Below, in pieces: positions 37,381 through 48,899 of a stretch of 64,000 nucleotides of DNA. The notes below the pieces were generated by a model. That model did no database searches. It saw only the letters and a list, made by a program, of their open reading frames with translations, and was not told the DNA's origin. Both the position numbers and the translations under genes were made by a program. Positions within the stretch are counted from its first letter, which is position 1, and every line of letters starts with the position of its first letter. Origin of the DNA: Paramecium sonneborni (Eukaryota > Ciliophora > Oligohymenophorea > Peniculida > Parameciidae); the NCBI GenBank assembly GCA_905182985.1, contig CAJJDN010000029.1, positions 188,662 through 252,661 of the forward strand, written 5' to 3'.

Positions 37381-38677
37381 AAATTTTATATTGGCAAAAA
37401 GACTTTAAATAGTGATAGAAGTTTTCAGTGTGAAGTAGGCCAAAATGATTAAGTAATCTAAACAACATTACGTCAACTCATATTTGATTCAGTTTTTGAA
37501 AAAAATGACATGTAATTATAAGCCCTGATTACATTTTAAAAATTTCAATGTATCATGATATTCGAATTTAAATTCAATATTATTTCAACATGTACATTTA
37601 ATAATAATATTTTTATAAAATTTGAGTTATGTGTGATTTGTAAAGTAAGTGGAGTTGATGAAACAAATAAATTACAATCGGAATTGATACTAGAAATGTG
37701 TAAATCTAAAAAATATATATGAATTTTGTTCCTTATTGAGAATCAATACCTGTGCTTGTCATCATCAATTAAAAGCTTTAATTTGAATTAGTTTATGAAT
37801 TAATAAGATTTGATTTTAATATAGAAATGAAAGTATATGGTATTAAATAAGAGGAACGAACTAATCCACCTCTAGTAAGCATTCCAAGAAGGCTTCCTTT
37901 CTGTATAAATAATAAGTATCTTCAATTAGTTTAGACGAGTGAAAACTTCTTATCAATTTAAAAACAATAGGCTGTTATACATAAATTTATGAGAGCTCTA
38001 CACTAGTTATAATTAGCTTAAAACAAAATACATAATTAACCGAAGTACCCGTTTGTATTACAACTGTCTATGAATGAATTAATGGTAAAAAATTGTTTAA
38101 CTTTTTAGGTTCATTTGGGTACCAATAAAACAGAATTAACGATGTCTAATGAGTTCTCTTTATATTCTAATTTTCAACCAATTTAATATTGCTGTCCTCC
38201 TCCAGCTAGCTCCCCAACTCCAACAATTAAACTTCCGATATACAAGAAGAGAGAAGTGAATGTTCTTTAAGACTAGAAAGACACTAAGAACATTCCCAAG
38301 AATTACTGCAAGAGTATCATCACTTTTGCATGTAAAAATTAAAACCTTTGTCTGGAAATTCTTAAAGACTAGTTGAAAGTTGTTAAATTCTTGGAGAAGA
38401 TTACTGTTTACAAAAAATAACTATTAAACATAAGAATTTTCAGTAGCCTTTTACAACACTCTGATGACCCTGAAGAAGAAGAATTTAGAAGGGCTTTCAG
38501 AATTATAAGGTAATTTCAAATAGTATTTATAAAAGTCGGATATTTATCAAGAAATACGCTATAAACTATATATTTAACTCGAAGATAGTCTAGCATAACT
38601 GGCATATGAGATATAGATCCTAAATATATAAAGGAGTTAAAAGTCCAAACAATTTTTCACATATTAAAAACTTATGA
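37381..38677 (+). pseudogene. Frame-broken member of a Paramecium-type family; 3' part intact
   Basis: Three overlapping frames read on from one another: to TGA 37720-37722 (DETNKLQSELILEMCKSKKY), then to 37794-37796 (EFCSLLRINTCACHHQLKAL), then 37736-38677. From ATG 37827 the last frame, with introns 38085-38108 and 38510-38535, gives 266 clean residues (RRLPFCINNKYLQLVQTSEN, CKSIITFACKNQNLCLEILK, FRRAFRIISRIFIKKYAINY, YKGVKSPNNFSHIKNL). The upstream breaks sit in A/T runs and no intron fits. Either the 5' half is decaying, or two indel errors hide a gene of about 430 residues. Family and function are unknown; the Cys/Leu/Ile pattern looks lineage-specific. Confidence 0.55.
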
Positions 38678-38711
38678 AAAAAATTTGATTGAATCCATTT
38701 GATTATAAAAT

Positions 38712-39753
38712 ATGATTAATGAATAACTAATGCATCAATTAGATGTAAGCTTTTCTACTTTAATGATTCTTTCTTAAGCCAACCCCCCTTAAACAATCTA
38801 AATGTCTCTTTAGTATCTCCAGACCAGAAATGTTAACAAAAAGTAATATCTTCATCAAAACAACTTTATCAATTCAAAAAGATTTGTCAAGGGAATCGAA
38901 AGAATCTAATCAACAAGGATAGAATAAATATAATATTAATATATTCAAAATCATGATTAAAAAAATTTAACAATCAATTTTAATATTTAAATTCCTTTAT
39001 TAATCTCGAAGAATTTTTTAAAAATTTAATTAAAATGCATAACATAAAATAAAAATAGATACCAAAGCTCTTGACAGAATAAACTTAATTATCTTTTGAA
39101 TTAGTTAAAGTCTTTGAAATAATGAATTGAAACAAGAAACACTTATCATATTTCATAAGAAAATTAAATTATTCTAACAAAATCTTTAAATTCTTTTAAT
39201 TGATTCATAACATAGATTTCTACTAAACTAGGTTTTTATTCAATTTTTATAAATATTTATTAAAATCTTTATCTTAGAGTGTAAATTAAATATGCAACTT
39301 TTGAATTTTAAGAGCAATTTTAAAATCCTTAATCTGTTAACGAATTCTGGCTTAATTTTAAATATAAATAATTAAAGTTAGTAATCTAGATATTTATTCA
39401 CCTAGGCTAAATATTTTAGAAAAGAAAGTTTATTTTCTTTCATTTCTAAATTTTATTAGAATTTAAGAAATTCTAAATTCTTTAAAGAAGTAGTTATACA
39501 TATTCTAAAGCTATCCTTATCAGTTAAGGATTTCACATTAAGGTTAGAAAAAAAGTATTAAAAATAACTGAATAAGGGTCTCTGTTTAGGATATCTTAAA
39601 GCAAATATTAATTTTATATTGTGCAAAAGAAATCTAAATATTTAAATAGTATATACTTTTTAGTTTGATATCAATCATCTTTATGGGAAAATAAAATCAA
39701 TTAATTTAAAGAAGATCTTGACATTGATATCTAAAAAAAGTAAATAAAAGTGA
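38712..39753 (+). pseudogene. Gene with two in-frame TGA codons, possibly an ion-channel relic
   Basis: ATG 38712 (MINEQLMHQLD), a 34-nt intron at about 38744-38777, then PTPLKQSKCLFSISRPEMLT, QKDLSRESKESNQQGQNKYN and IDTKALDRINLIIF up to a TGA near 39093. The same frame resumes and meets a second TGA near 39117, then runs open for about 210 codons to TGA 39751-39753 (NNELKQETLIIFHKKIKLFQ, FRKESLFSFISKFYQNLRNS). The basic N-terminus followed by Phe/Ile-rich helices recalls Paramecium cyclic-nucleotide-gated or potassium channels, but no pore or voltage-sensor signature is present. Function is therefore not assigned. Confidence 0.45.
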
Positions 39754-39776
39754 TAATTAAAATGCTTTATAAATTA

Positions 39777-40546
39777 TCAAATTTGTAAAAATAATTCATT
39801 TAAATACTTGATTGTCTCTTAAGGATTATTAACTTATTATCCAATTGTTCTTTCATGAATGTAAATTTCATGATCATTTCCCCCTTCAAATGTCTTATCT
39901 CCAAAAAAGTATACTTTTTCAAAATCATTTAAGAATTGGAGACAATAAGTTTTATCCCAACCTTTTGGAAATACATCAAAACTAATTTGTCCACCGATTG
40001 AATATTTGAAGTTTAAATCTTTAAACTCGTTCTCTAATTTTTCAATCAGTTACTTTCTAACTTAATGTTCTTTATCATATTATTCAAAATCATCACGCTC
40101 TTATTATGAGCAATTTCTACCAATTGGTGAAATATTAATCATCCCATTTCTATATTCTATAAATGTACCTCTTTTTAATGGTAACTCAATCTAAGATAAT
40201 TATAAAAGAGTAAAATTTATGAACTTCTATAATTAATTTTCGCCCACAAATTTATTTAATGATTATGTATGGAAATGCTCTCCATTCTTAAATGAATGTA
40301 AACCATTTTCACTAAATACATAATCAACCATATCAATTACTAATTATAATATTCTTTATAATTACCATCTTATCCCACCTAATCTTTTATTTTGTGATAA
40401 TCAGATCCTCCAACTATTCCAACATAATGCAATTTACATAGTTACTTCAAAGTTTCAAGCATATTTTATTCTATCTTATTCCTTGATTTTGTGAGAGTCC
40501 CATCCACATCAAATAAAATTATCAATTATTTACTTCTAGCCATCAT
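39777..40546 (-). CDS. PMM: Phosphomannomutase, 247 aa
   Basis: PMM (a HAD-family enzyme) interconverts mannose-6-phosphate and mannose-1-phosphate on the way to GDP-mannose, needed for N-glycosylation and GPI anchors. One 26-nt intron (40340-40365) leaves 248 codons, the normal length. Seen: the catalytic [17 protein letters not shown] (nucleophile Asp and DxDGT motif), [72 protein letters not shown] and [16 protein letters not shown]. All metal- and substrate-contact motifs look intact. The two adjacent ATG codons at 40541-40546 leave the exact start one residue uncertain. It converges on the relic at 38712, 23 bp apart. Confidence 0.97.
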
Positions 40547-41380
40547 ATAGAATAATAATTATATTATTTTAATACTTTTAACATTTACATAAATCAAATT
40601 AATAATTATACGTGTCCTATCATAAGAAAATATTTGTTTAACGGATATATCATATTATTTTTTTTCGAATTCACATTTAATTTAATTCAAACTATTTTTC
40701 ATATTAAATTAGTTTATAAACAAATGTTTAAAAGGCATTTGATTATATGAGTATATCGATTTTCTTAAAAATCTTATGAATCATAAAAAAACTTTATAAA
40801 ATGATAGATCTTACAATTATAATTCTATAAAAGAGGATAAAAAAATTGCTTAATATACTACTGTTTATTTTAAATCAATTTAATCCATTTACATTAATTT
40901 GTAACATTATTTTGAATAATTTATCATTGAAAATCCAATATAATTATGCATAGATAATTATCAGAAATAAAAATATCATGAATAATAAAATTTAACATAA
41001 TCATTTAAAGGTTTAATAGTATTTGACTAAATTTGAATGATAATCATATTACTAATGAGTTTAAGCTAATAAATAGATCATGATTAATATTTTATAAAAT
41101 ACAAGAAACAAAATGAAGGATAATAATAAAACAATATAAGTTATTGAAACAAAATACTAAAATAATCCTGAAAAAAAATATATTTAGAAATTTAGATTAT
41201 ATTCAAACCTAACTAAATATTTGATAAATTATCTAAATATATCTTTGAGAAATATTAGAATATTAATATAATAAATAATAAAATTACAGTTTATAGGATT
41301 ATTTTGAATTATAAATCTTGATAATAAAATTAAAAAATAATATACATATTTCATATTGAATATAAAATAGCATTAATATA
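40547..41380. other. AT-rich intergenic region
   Basis: About 830 bases. A 64-codon plus frame at 41113-41307 (MKDNNKTIQVIETKYQNNPE...) is the only protein-like stretch and may be a relic or chance. Nothing else seen. Confidence 0.4.
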
Positions 41381-43685
41381 TCATACTGGGAATCTTGAAA
41401 GCCCCTTAAGATCTTCTCTTTTAACATATCTTTTTCCTGGAGTTATACCATTTTCAGCTTGAATTAATAATTGTTCATAGATTTAATCTCTTCTTTCTTC
41501 TTCCCATGCTTTCATCTTATCCTTTTAAGATTCAATGGCTTCATCAACTGTTTTTTTATAGAATGCTGCTCTTTCTTTAGGTTTCATAGAAAATAGTTCT
41601 GTTTAATCAAAAATCAATAATTTCCAATCTTATGTAGCCATAACTGATTATTATAGTTATAATTATGCTCTAGGTTTACCATTAACAGTAGTTCTTGGAG
41701 TATTTAAAACAATGGCAATTCTATGATCTGGAAGTGTAATATTGAAAAAGTAGGTATTATTCCAATTATAATATGTTTTCCAATCATATTATAAATGAGT
41801 ATTAAGATCCTAAAAATATAAAATATATAAATTACAATTTAAAAGTCAATAATTTATTAATCTAGATGTTATCTTTCAGTTCTATTAGCTAAGAACATAT
41901 TTTCAGCATTTTAACATGCCTCTTCAAATGGCTTCATATTCCAACTTGGATAAAATTATGTTATATAGAATTTAGCTTATTTGAAAGCAAAATAATTAGC
42001 TAATGGAACATATTCACTTTTAGTTGCCACATTTTTTAAGAAATTAGACCAAATTTCCTAATCATTAACTTAATTAAACATAAGGCCGTAAACTATATTC
42101 TATAATTCTGAAAATGTAAATTTTAACATATTCTCTTTTACCCAATTTAAGAATATAGGATTTTGGGCAAATTCAGAATTAATAGCTGAATATGCATAAT
42201 AAATCTTAAGAATTTAAATTAAATAATTACTCTAGATTTTTCTAAGTGTTCATATTAGTCAAAATATTTTAAAACAAATTATTCTAAGTATTTGTATGTT
42301 TCTATAGTTCCAGCTTGAATTCCATTATTTCCTTTAGAGAGAGCATATAAGATATGAACTAATTAATATTCATCTGGTTCTTATAATTAATTTTCTAGTA
42401 GAAAGATTAAATCATTAAAATCTAAATATAAAATTAAATTAAAATACTTGGTACTTTTAAAATAGAGATACCTAAAAGAATTCTTGTTATATCATCCATA
42501 TTATATTTTCCTTCTTTTAAAGGACCTACAAAAGAATTCATAACACTTAATCTATATTTATCATTTGCTGTAACATCAAAGGATTAAGCTCTTAAATGTT
42601 TTTTTGGTAAATTATTAGCAATGGAATAAAAGGCTTAAGCTAATTTTGCATGATTATTTTAATATTAAGGTAATAAAGTTATAAGGTTATCAATTAATAC
42701 TTTAGCAAATTTATCATGATTAAATGTTCTAAACGCATAAAGTGCTTCAATAGTTTAATCAACATTTAACTTTTCTTATGAAACTAAATTATAAATTAAA
42801 TTATGTAATTCATAACTTCCTGCTTTAGGATAGGTTGTTGCTAATCCTCTTTTCAATAATATTAATTCATCAATAGAATAATGATGAATTTATGGTTTAA
42901 CAATATTTTCAATAATTTCCCAGATTTTATATATATCCTCTTTGTATAATAATTCATTTTAGAGCATCCATGCTATTTTAGGCATTTCTTTAAAATTTGC
43001 TTAAGAGACTGCTTCTTTAAGTTTAGTAAATTGATCAGGTAATTTTTTATAATGATCTTCAATGAAATAGTTAGGATGATAAACTAATAATAATGATTAT
43101 AGAATTACTTCTTGAAAGTTAGAGTGTTGAAGCCTATTTAATTTCTTAGATAATATCTTTAATTTCACTATGAACAGAGGGATTAGAAATAAAATTATTT
43201 TTTCTTTAGTTATATTCAGCAAATCGTGGACTTCTATAATTAAAGAACAAATCTTTAGCAATTAGTCTTTCAAAATATCTAATTGGAGGATTTTCACCCC
43301 ATAATTCATCTACTTATTCTTCTTATTATTCTTAAATAGTAGTTTAGGCTTTTTTGTATCTGATAAATTCATCTCTTTAAAGTTTTTATTTAACATATTT
43401 TCTTAATGGTGCTGTATATACTTATCTAGAGAAATATATTAAAAATTACCTTGGTACAGGAACAGTATTTTTATCAAAAACATAGAATTAAGTCTTTTTA
43501 GCATTAATGTCAGGGACTTTGACATCTAATAATTTATATTTCTTATCCCCTTTATCTTTTGAGAAAACAGTTTTTTATTCATAATAGACATAATCTGATT
43601 TAGCATCTTTTTCTTTTACAAAGTGTAATTTAGAGCTAACCATTCTATCTAAACAGAAATATTGTCGTACACAATTTCTTAACAT
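41381..43685 (-). CDS. Probable mitochondrial RAP-domain protein, 725 aa
   Basis: Five introns (43426-43449, 43084-43108, 42422-42447, 42205-42230, 41810-41835) leave 726 codons. The N-terminus MLRNCVRQYFCLDRMVSSKL is basic and amphipathic, as for mitochondrial import. The middle is built of alpha-helical hairpin units (EALYAFRTFNHDKFAKVLID, LAQAFYSIANNLPKKHLRA, QLVHILYALSKGNNGIQAGT) of the kind found in FASTK/OPR-like RNA-binding proteins. Near the C-terminus, FFNITLPDHRIAIVLNTPRT then LQQSVMATQDWKLLIFDQTE resembles the RAP fold. Proteins of this class act on mitochondrial RNA or ribosomes. Neither RAP nor targeting is proven. It shares a 22-bp gap with the divergent PSF3 gene. Confidence 0.6.
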
Positions 43686-43707
43686 TAAATTAAATTTATA
43701 TATTTTA

Positions 43708-44318
43708 ATGTATTACAATATTGATGATATTTTGTGTGAAGATCATCTTGTAGAATGTAGATTAGAAGTTGATTTGTATAAGGGAATATTTTTAGATAAA
43801 GAAGCACATATAGAAGATGGAAATTTATAAAGAGGACATGTTATGAAATTACCATTTTGGATGGCAAAAATAATGTCTGAATAAGAATATGATGGGATTT
43901 AATTAGTATAAGTTGAAATATTGGAAATATTTGAAGATGAAATATAAAAACATTTAGATGCAGATCCAACAATAGTGAATCTTAAATAATATTCACCTTA
44001 TTATTATTAATTAGGATTTAAAATGGCTGATATGATTCCAAATGAAATTAGATTAGAAGGATTTAGAGGAGCAAATAAACTTAGAGAAACATTAATTGAG
44101 ACTCTAAAAAAGAGGTATGATATAATGATATAAGATCAATTTAGGTGATTTTTCAATTAGTTTAATCCAAATTAGAAGAATTGAATATATTGACTGAAGA
44201 TGAAAAATAAAATTTCTATCTATCTAAAGGAATCAAATTGTAATATGAAAAATGGGAATAAAGATTGACTAGGAGATAAAAAAATGATATCCCTAATAAA
44301 AAACTTAAAGAATTATGA
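43708..44318 (+). CDS. PSF3: GINS complex subunit Psf3, 196 aa
   Basis: Psf3 is one of four GINS subunits that join Cdc45 and Mcm2-7 to form the replicative helicase. One 20-nt intron (44115-44134, GTATGA...TAAG) leaves 197 codons from ATG 43708 to TGA 44316-44318. Family marks: MYYNIDDILCEDHLVECRLE at the start, GHVMKLPFWMAKIMSEQEY, and HLDADPTIVNLKQYSPYYYQ followed by GFKMADMIP. Length equals that of yeast and human Psf3. The 20-nt intron is the shortest secure one here; an alternative 30-nt choice ending TTTAG breaks the frame. Head-to-head with the RAP-type gene, 22 bp between start codons. Confidence 0.88.
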
Positions 44319-44453
44319 ATCCCATTAATTATTTTATTTATTTATTAAATTTATGATTAAATGTAAAAGGTAATAGGTTGTTCTCATTGCTAAGGGGAGA
44401 TTAAATGTTCAACCAATGTTTATACCTATTAGATATATGATTTATAAATAATC

Positions 44454-45121
44454 TCAAATTATCTTAGCCATTTCTATTGTATAATAATAATATGCTAATC
44501 CATATACTATTATTACAAATACAACATATGACATTAAATATCCATTTATCTCATTCTGAATCACTCTAATTGAACCTATACTCAAAAATATAAATCTAAA
44601 ATTTATGTATCAAAATGTACAATCCTTATGTTATAACTTTAAATACAAGAATTAATTTTCTAGTATTTGAAAATATTATTTTTGAATTCTCTGGAGTCAC
44701 TTACAAATCATACTAAAATCTATTAGTTATTAATGATAAAATAGTTAATAAAATAAAAAAAAATGAGCCAAGAGTAGGAATTGCTAACAAAATTATTTTA
44801 TCGCCAGTTGCTGTCTATTCTCCTAATGCATTATAAAAAATAGGAATTTCTATATCAAGCTATCATACTACATTAATGAAATACTTAATTATATAATTAT
44901 GCAAAGAATACCCACATCAATATTAATTCTATTAATGCCACACCTTCTAAAATCAAATCAATTGCGTCATATGGAGGTATAGGTTATTAATCAGTATAAT
45001 ATCCCTATGAACCACCGAGGAAAAATGGAACATATTTCTTCCCTTAATAAAGAATAGTTTCAACGGGTAAATGAGAATCCTCTTTTAAAAAATTACTTTA
45101 AGATCTATCCTAATTAATCAT
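44454..45121 (-). CDS. DUF1648-like membrane protein, 205 aa
   Basis: Two 25-nt introns (44860-44884, 44596-44620) leave 206 codons from ATG 45121 to TGA 44454-44456. After a soluble ~60-residue N-terminus the protein has a first hydrophobic helix (LILEGVALIELILMWVFF), then LDIEIPIFYNALGEQTATGD followed by KIILLAIPTLGSFFFILL. That order is the DUF1648 signature (LPxxIPxHFNxxGxxDxWGxK, then a helix), best known from bacterial multi-pass proteins. Two more helices follow (LFIFLSIGSIRVIQ and SYVVFVIIVYGLAYYYY). The function of the family is unknown. The ciliate-style introns and codons show it is a resident gene. Confidence 0.65.
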
Positions 45122-46625
45122 TTTAATAATAATTATTTAAATTCTTTAATTATAAGCAATATTTTAATATCATATATCTCTTACATATTCTTATATTACA
45201 TTTTAACTAAAAAACACCTTTTATTATTAATTTTGGACATCTAAAACTCATTTTCTTTGATATCAAAAATAAGCATATAATTAAATATCTTATTTGCAAA
45301 GTATTAATAAAACTAATCAAATAATTTTTAACATAAAAAGTTATTATTTTATTTGAAATAATCGATTAATAAGAATTTTATATTATGTATATATATTAAT
45401 CAAATTTAATAAGATTTTTTATAATTATCTGATCTTGTGAACACTTATCAGTATATATTACTTTAAATTTTCTTTTAATATTTAGAATATTTGAAATTAG
45501 AATATTATAGATCATTATTTTCATTATATATTTTTAACAATATTATGTTAAAATGGTAGGCCTGTATGCTTATTATACCTTATTTGAGCTATGATAGAAA
45601 ATGATCTATTTATTTTTAGGAGGAACTATAATTTTTAAATAAAAAGAATGTCTTATTACCTTTTATAGTGAATTCCAAAAAAATTTGTTTCTGTCAAAAA
45701 ACCTTAATATAAATCTTACAAAATTTTTCAATCAACCATCCTCTATTTCAATTTTTATGATTAATTATTGTCGATAAATTTATTAATTAATGTTAGAATG
45801 TATTTTCTGGCATATGATTCTTCTATGATCTAGAAATCTTAATGGTATTGATAGATATGAAATTTTATATAATTTTGATAATTCAAAAATATACATAGAA
45901 AAAGTGATTCTATTTAAATTGAAGCTTCTCCTACATGCCAGGCTTTTTTATTAAAATTACTTTTGGATTATGTCTAATTATTTTCATTATGACAGATTTA
46001 GAGAACATCTTTGAATTTTTCATTTTTTAGTTTTAAATGTTCATTCTTAATAAATGATGAATAGGATAAATTGTAATCTCTCTAAAAAATAAAAATCTTA
46101 AGATAATTATGAAGGCATTAGTTCAAATAGAATCAATAAAATTCTTGTATTATATGCATTAAACATGATTTATTAATACTAAGGTTCTTTATCAAGGTCA
46201 ATAATTTTATATTGATATATATACCATTTTTAGAAAAGTGATTATGTAAATAATATTATTTCATTTATTTTCTTTGTAAATTAATAGATTTTCAGAATAT
46301 TTATTATTTCTTTCTTTTTTCTTATCCATTCCACTTACATTCCTATGATTTTAATTTAATTTCAATTTTTTCCTTAAAAATCCTCTCAATCATTCATTTA
46401 ATGTTAATTGATAGTATTTCTATATGGCAAAAAACATATTACTTCAAATAAGAATCGCCAGTTTTTTTAAACTTTTATAAAAATCACAACATTGAACTTA
46501 ATAAAAAATGAATTATTTTTTTCCCCTTTATTAAGAAAGCATATTGCTTTGCTGAATACATAATGAAATGTTTCAAATAAAATAATTCAAAACTGTAATA
46601 ATGTTTAAATATATATAGAAACGAC
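45122..46625. other. Long AT-rich region with possible coding relics
   Basis: About 1.5 kb between genes. A minus-strand stretch near 45750-45965 reads weakly protein-like (KKPGMQEKLQFKQNHFF, then ISINTIKISRSQKNHMPEN) but contains TGA, and nothing continues it. I see no intact gene, RNA gene or repeat. Confidence 0.4.
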
Positions 46626-47252
46626 TCAAATATTTTTCAGACAATCTTCAATTACTTGTGTAAAACTTTACAAAAAACATTACATCTTTTCTTTTGCTTC
46701 TTAAAAAAGCTAACTATTATCTATTAATGCTGAAATTCTTTATTCTTCAGGCCAAATTTTTATAATTTTTTTTCCCATAACTCGTTTTTATTTGTTATTA
46801 ATAATAAGCTCTTCCTCAATTTCTTTTGGAATTAGAAAGGCTTCTGAGTTTTTCAGATTTTTATAATAACGATTCTTTAACATATTCAATGTTTTTCCAG
46901 GAAAGTACTTAGTAATCTTTTAAAATTTGGGGCCTAATTTTTTAACAAGAAGTAACAGAATTCGATCTTCCTCTGGAGAAAATACAGATTTAGATGCTTT
47001 TTTATTTAAGCTTAAATAGCTTTGTTATTTCTCTTTTATGTATTTGTAAAGAGTGCTGCTCCTGTCTTTGTCTCCATAAAGAAAACCTTTTCTTCTTTAA
47101 CGAGATATTTTTTTTTGTTTGGTTTTTGAAATAGTGGCATTAGTTTCTGAGCTTTGAGTAGCTTAGTTGAAAAAGAGAATAGAATTAGACATTTAATCTA
47201 AATCATTCACTTCCAAAGAGTCTTCAAATAAGTGTTAAAGGGAGATGATCAT
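46626..47252 (-). CDS. Myb/SANT DNA-binding protein, 208 aa (copy A)
   Basis: Intronless, from ATG 47252 to TGA 46626-46628; an in-frame ATG at 47189 is a possible alternative. A basic linker (SRQRRKGFLYGDKDRSSTLY) leads to one Myb/SANT-type helix set: VFSPEEDRILLLLVKKLGPK then FQKITKYFPGKTLNMLKNRY and YKNLKN. Third-helix residues (TLNMLKNRYYK) match the R2R3-type recognition pattern, indicating DNA binding. The C-terminal part has a conserved block shared with the paralogue at 48214. Probably a transcription factor; targets unknown. Both copies lie on the same strand with a decayed plus-strand gene between them. Confidence 0.85.
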
Positions 47253-47327
47253 GTTAATTTAATTTATCAATCTCACTCCAAAATATCTTATTTATATAGT
47301 ATTAAAAGATAATTAGCACAGTTTAAA

Positions 47328-48125
47328 ATGGTTGAAAACGTTAATAAAATTAGAATAACTGAGAGCCATTAATTTTAATTAAAGACTTTAAAGTTTAATT
47401 CATATTAATTTCTAATTAATTTTTATTGATCGTGTTGAGGGAGGTTTTTTAGTTAAAATAATAATTAATTTACAAAAACACTCGACTCTAGTAAATTAAT
47501 TTTAATTAGTGATAATTATTATCAATTTTAAAAAAAAAGCATCCTATATTACATATTCATTTGGCAAACTAATAAGTACCATTCAATATCCAAAATTATA
47601 ATGATGCGATTAAAGCTGGAAAAATTGATAATAAATTATTATATAAACATGACTATAAATTGTATTAAAATTATCAAAAATTTCTTGCTTTACTTTATAA
47701 TAAAAGTCTTATCAATATTTAATTAAATAGAAATTCAAATATTTGTAATGAAATTATTTAATTAAATATAAATAAATTATAAAGTTTTATATACAATTAT
47801 TGTGAGAGCTGTTATTTTCAAGCTTTGCTTTAGATATAATTTATCATTTTTAAAATAATGATTTTGAATAGATATGGTTTTATTCTTTAAGAATAATGGA
47901 TTTTTAGAAATAAAAAATCTAATTGAAGAATTAGTTAGAAATATATTTGAGCTAGTTTTAGAAATTCTAGCCGAATAGAAATTTGATTTATTTATTTTTT
48001 CTAATGTTTTTAAACACTTATTTATTATGAATCAAAGATTTGATTCTATTTTTATTTTAAATTGGGGAAACTTTACAATTAATAGAAATTTAGAGGAATT
48101 ACGCTAAAAAATGTATGCTAAATGA
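47328..48125 (+). pseudogene. Decayed gene with two in-frame TGA and a frameshift
   Basis: From ATG 47328 (MVENVNKIRITESHQFQLKT) the frame hits TGA at about 47427 and 47436, then continues as good protein (SSKLILISDNYYQFQKKKHP, ILHIHLANQQVPFNIQNYND, YQKFLALLYNKSLINIQLNR). Past about 47780 the reading moves to another frame, ending IFSNVFKHLFIMNQRFDSIF, ILNWGNFTINRNLEELRQ and TGA 48123-48125. Family unknown. The TGA pair (Y-TGA-S-C-TGA-G-R) superficially suggests selenocysteine, but the later frameshift argues for a pseudogene. It is flanked by the two Myb paralogues, which suggests that a larger duplicated block included it. Confidence 0.5.
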
Positions 48126-48213
48126 AAAACACAAGAAACTGTAACCTTATAGAATGCTTAATTTTATAATATCTATTATGTTTTACAAAAATAAATTTAA
48201 AAAATTCATTTTG

Positions 48214-48816
48214 TCATTTTTTGCAATTACTAATGACTAATTAAAATGAGGTAAAAAATGTGTGCAAAATTTCTTTAGCTTCTGGAAAAAGAGGACTTTA
48301 TTCTATCAGAGAGTTCATTTATTTATGTTGTGGCCATTAATTTAGAATTTTTCTGCCAATAATCCTTGACTCATTATTACTTTAAATAAGTTCTTGTTCG
48401 ATTTTTTTAGGAATTTCTTGAGATTCAATGTATCGAAGAGATTTATAGTATCTATTTTTAATCATATTGACAGTTTTTCCAGAGAAATATCTTGTTATTT
48501 TATCAAACTTAGGTCCTAATTTTTTAACAAGCAAGATTAGTATTCTATCTTCTTCTTCAGAGAATTAGGATATTTGAGCTCGAGGTTTATAATTAAGATA
48601 GGCTTTTTGCTTTTCTTTAATATATTTATAAATCGCACTGCTTCTATCTTTTTAACCATATTGAATAGTTTTTCTTCTTTATCTGAACTATTTAAACTTA
48701 AAAATTCCATCTTTAAATTAGGAATGTGTTTAATGATGGAATTCAGTTTAGTAAGAGCATTCTTCTTAGTTGGAGTTTAAATTAGAGTTAACTTATTTGG
48801 AGATTCTAGAAATCAT
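48214..48816 (-). CDS. Myb/SANT DNA-binding protein, 200 aa (copy B)
   Basis: Intronless, 201 codons from ATG 48816 to TGA 48214-48216. Clear paralogue of the gene at 46626: QRRKTIQYGQKDRSSAIYKY and FSEEEDRILILLVKKLGPKF, then DKITRYFSGKTVNMIKNRYY match block for block, as does the C-terminus (KIEQELIQSNNESRIIGRKI). The N-terminal ~45 residues differ. The pair arose by duplication; codon differences across the aligned blocks show it is not an assembly copy. A plus-strand open frame at 48574-48780 is its antisense shadow. Confidence 0.85.
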
Positions 48817-48899
48817 TTCGTTTTAAAAAAATATTTAATCCTTTCTTTTTCTTCGTATCTCACTTAAATTATAATCTATATCATCATATATATTTAATT

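Noticed and set aside
47420..47445. Two in-frame TGAs flanking Ser-Cys as possible selenocysteines
   Set aside because: The same gene carries a later frameshift, no SECIS-like hairpin was evident downstream, and the family is unknown. Decay is simpler.
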